A model generated the notes under the pieces. The model was not told the origin of the DNA and ran no database searches. It saw only the letters and a program-made list of their open reading frames with translations. This document shows positions 27,836-28,106 of a DNA stretch of 28,106 nucleotides, piece by piece. The stretch covers positions 90,947 to 119,052 of the forward strand of contig JBNGIQ010009371.1 in NCBI GenBank assembly GCA_049999765.1, in the 5' to 3' direction. How positions within the stretch are numbered: the stretch's first letter is position 1; every line of letters begins with the position of its first letter. Origin of the DNA: Phaeoceros laevis (taxonomy: Eukaryota; Anthocerotophyta; Anthocerotopsida; Notothyladales). The position numbers were made by a program, and so were the translations under genes.

Positions 27836-28042
27836 TCAAGCTTCAAACATTGAAACCTGTGAAACTGTATCAATTTTTAGTTTATCAAAAAATAGTAATT
27901 TAGTTTGTGGATCATATGAGTAAATGGAATCTGTCCGATTCCCTTGTAACAATAACCTTTTTTGAAGTATGTGAGTATGTCTTTGATTCAATATCCGAGA
28001 TTCCGAATGTGCTAAGTATTTGGGAAATACAACTTCGGGCAT
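27836..28042 (-). CDS. Short unrecognised ORF upstream of the protease-like gene
   Basis: The frame from ATG 28042 encodes 68 residues. The middle (GNRTDSIYSYDPQTKLLFFD) vaguely resembles the end of a beta-rich domain, but no family is recognised. It may be the last exon of another minus-strand gene, a 5' exon of the protease-like gene, or chance. It lies within 200 bases of the protease-like reading frame. Confidence 0.2.
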   Translation of the reverse strand: MPEVVFPKYLAHSESRILNQRHTHILQKRLLLQGNRTDSIYSYDPQTKLLFFDKLKIDTVSQVSMFEA

Positions 28043-28106
28043 CTCAAAGGACGTAATCTGAAACCAAACCCAATTACAAATGCATAGTTTAGTACATATG
28101 TTACAT

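Overview
The window looks like nuclear DNA of a land plant, most likely a seed-free vascular plant such as a fern (inference). Supporting points are the wordings of the pentatricopeptide (PPR) E/DYW relics (for example LLKACASAGAL and DADRWADA), a CASP-like membrane protein gene with two short GT-AG introns, a plant-type aspartic protease-like gene, an armadillo-repeat gene, a eukaryotic tRNA-Pro and long non-coding gaps. No operons, bacterial genes or organelle genes are visible.

Layout. 1-365 (minus) is the start of an unidentified gene with an APC/C destruction-box motif, cut by the window edge. 437-687 holds tandem repeats and a foldback element; a longer relative lies at 11661-11996. 1400-5910 is a graveyard of gene fragments: PPR pieces in both orientations, an LRR receptor-kinase relic on the minus strand fused to a truncated DYW domain at a 32-bp inverted repeat, and the C-terminus of a GRAS regulator. 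5910-8950 is mostly unrecognised, with several short tandem duplications. 8955-10527 carries a purine-rich leader and an intact, apparently intronless armadillo-repeat gene. 10528-16690 is largely non-coding, with the large foldback element, tandem duplications and a PPR N-terminal relic. 16695-16973 is a small single-pass membrane protein gene. 18026-20248 (minus) is a broken gene joining a PB1 domain to a Crinkler/RHS-type P-loop NTPase and a nuclease-like tail. An F-box fragment is divergent from it. 21140-21530 is another antisense PPR relic. 23570-24378 (minus) is an intact three-exon CASP-like gene of 199 aa. 25773-25844 (minus) is tRNA-Pro(AGG). 26143-27645 (minus) is a 500-aa secreted nepenthesin-type aspartic protease homologue in which both catalytic motifs are altered.

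The genes do not form a pathway. The intact loci (ARM protein, small membrane protein, CASP-like, tRNA, pseudo-protease) are independent plant genes set in decaying repeats and pseudogenes. The most unusual items are the PB1-headed Crinkler-like relic, the catalytically altered protease homologue, the foldback family and the multi-family fragment mosaic. All family assignments come from motif recognition by eye; no search was run.
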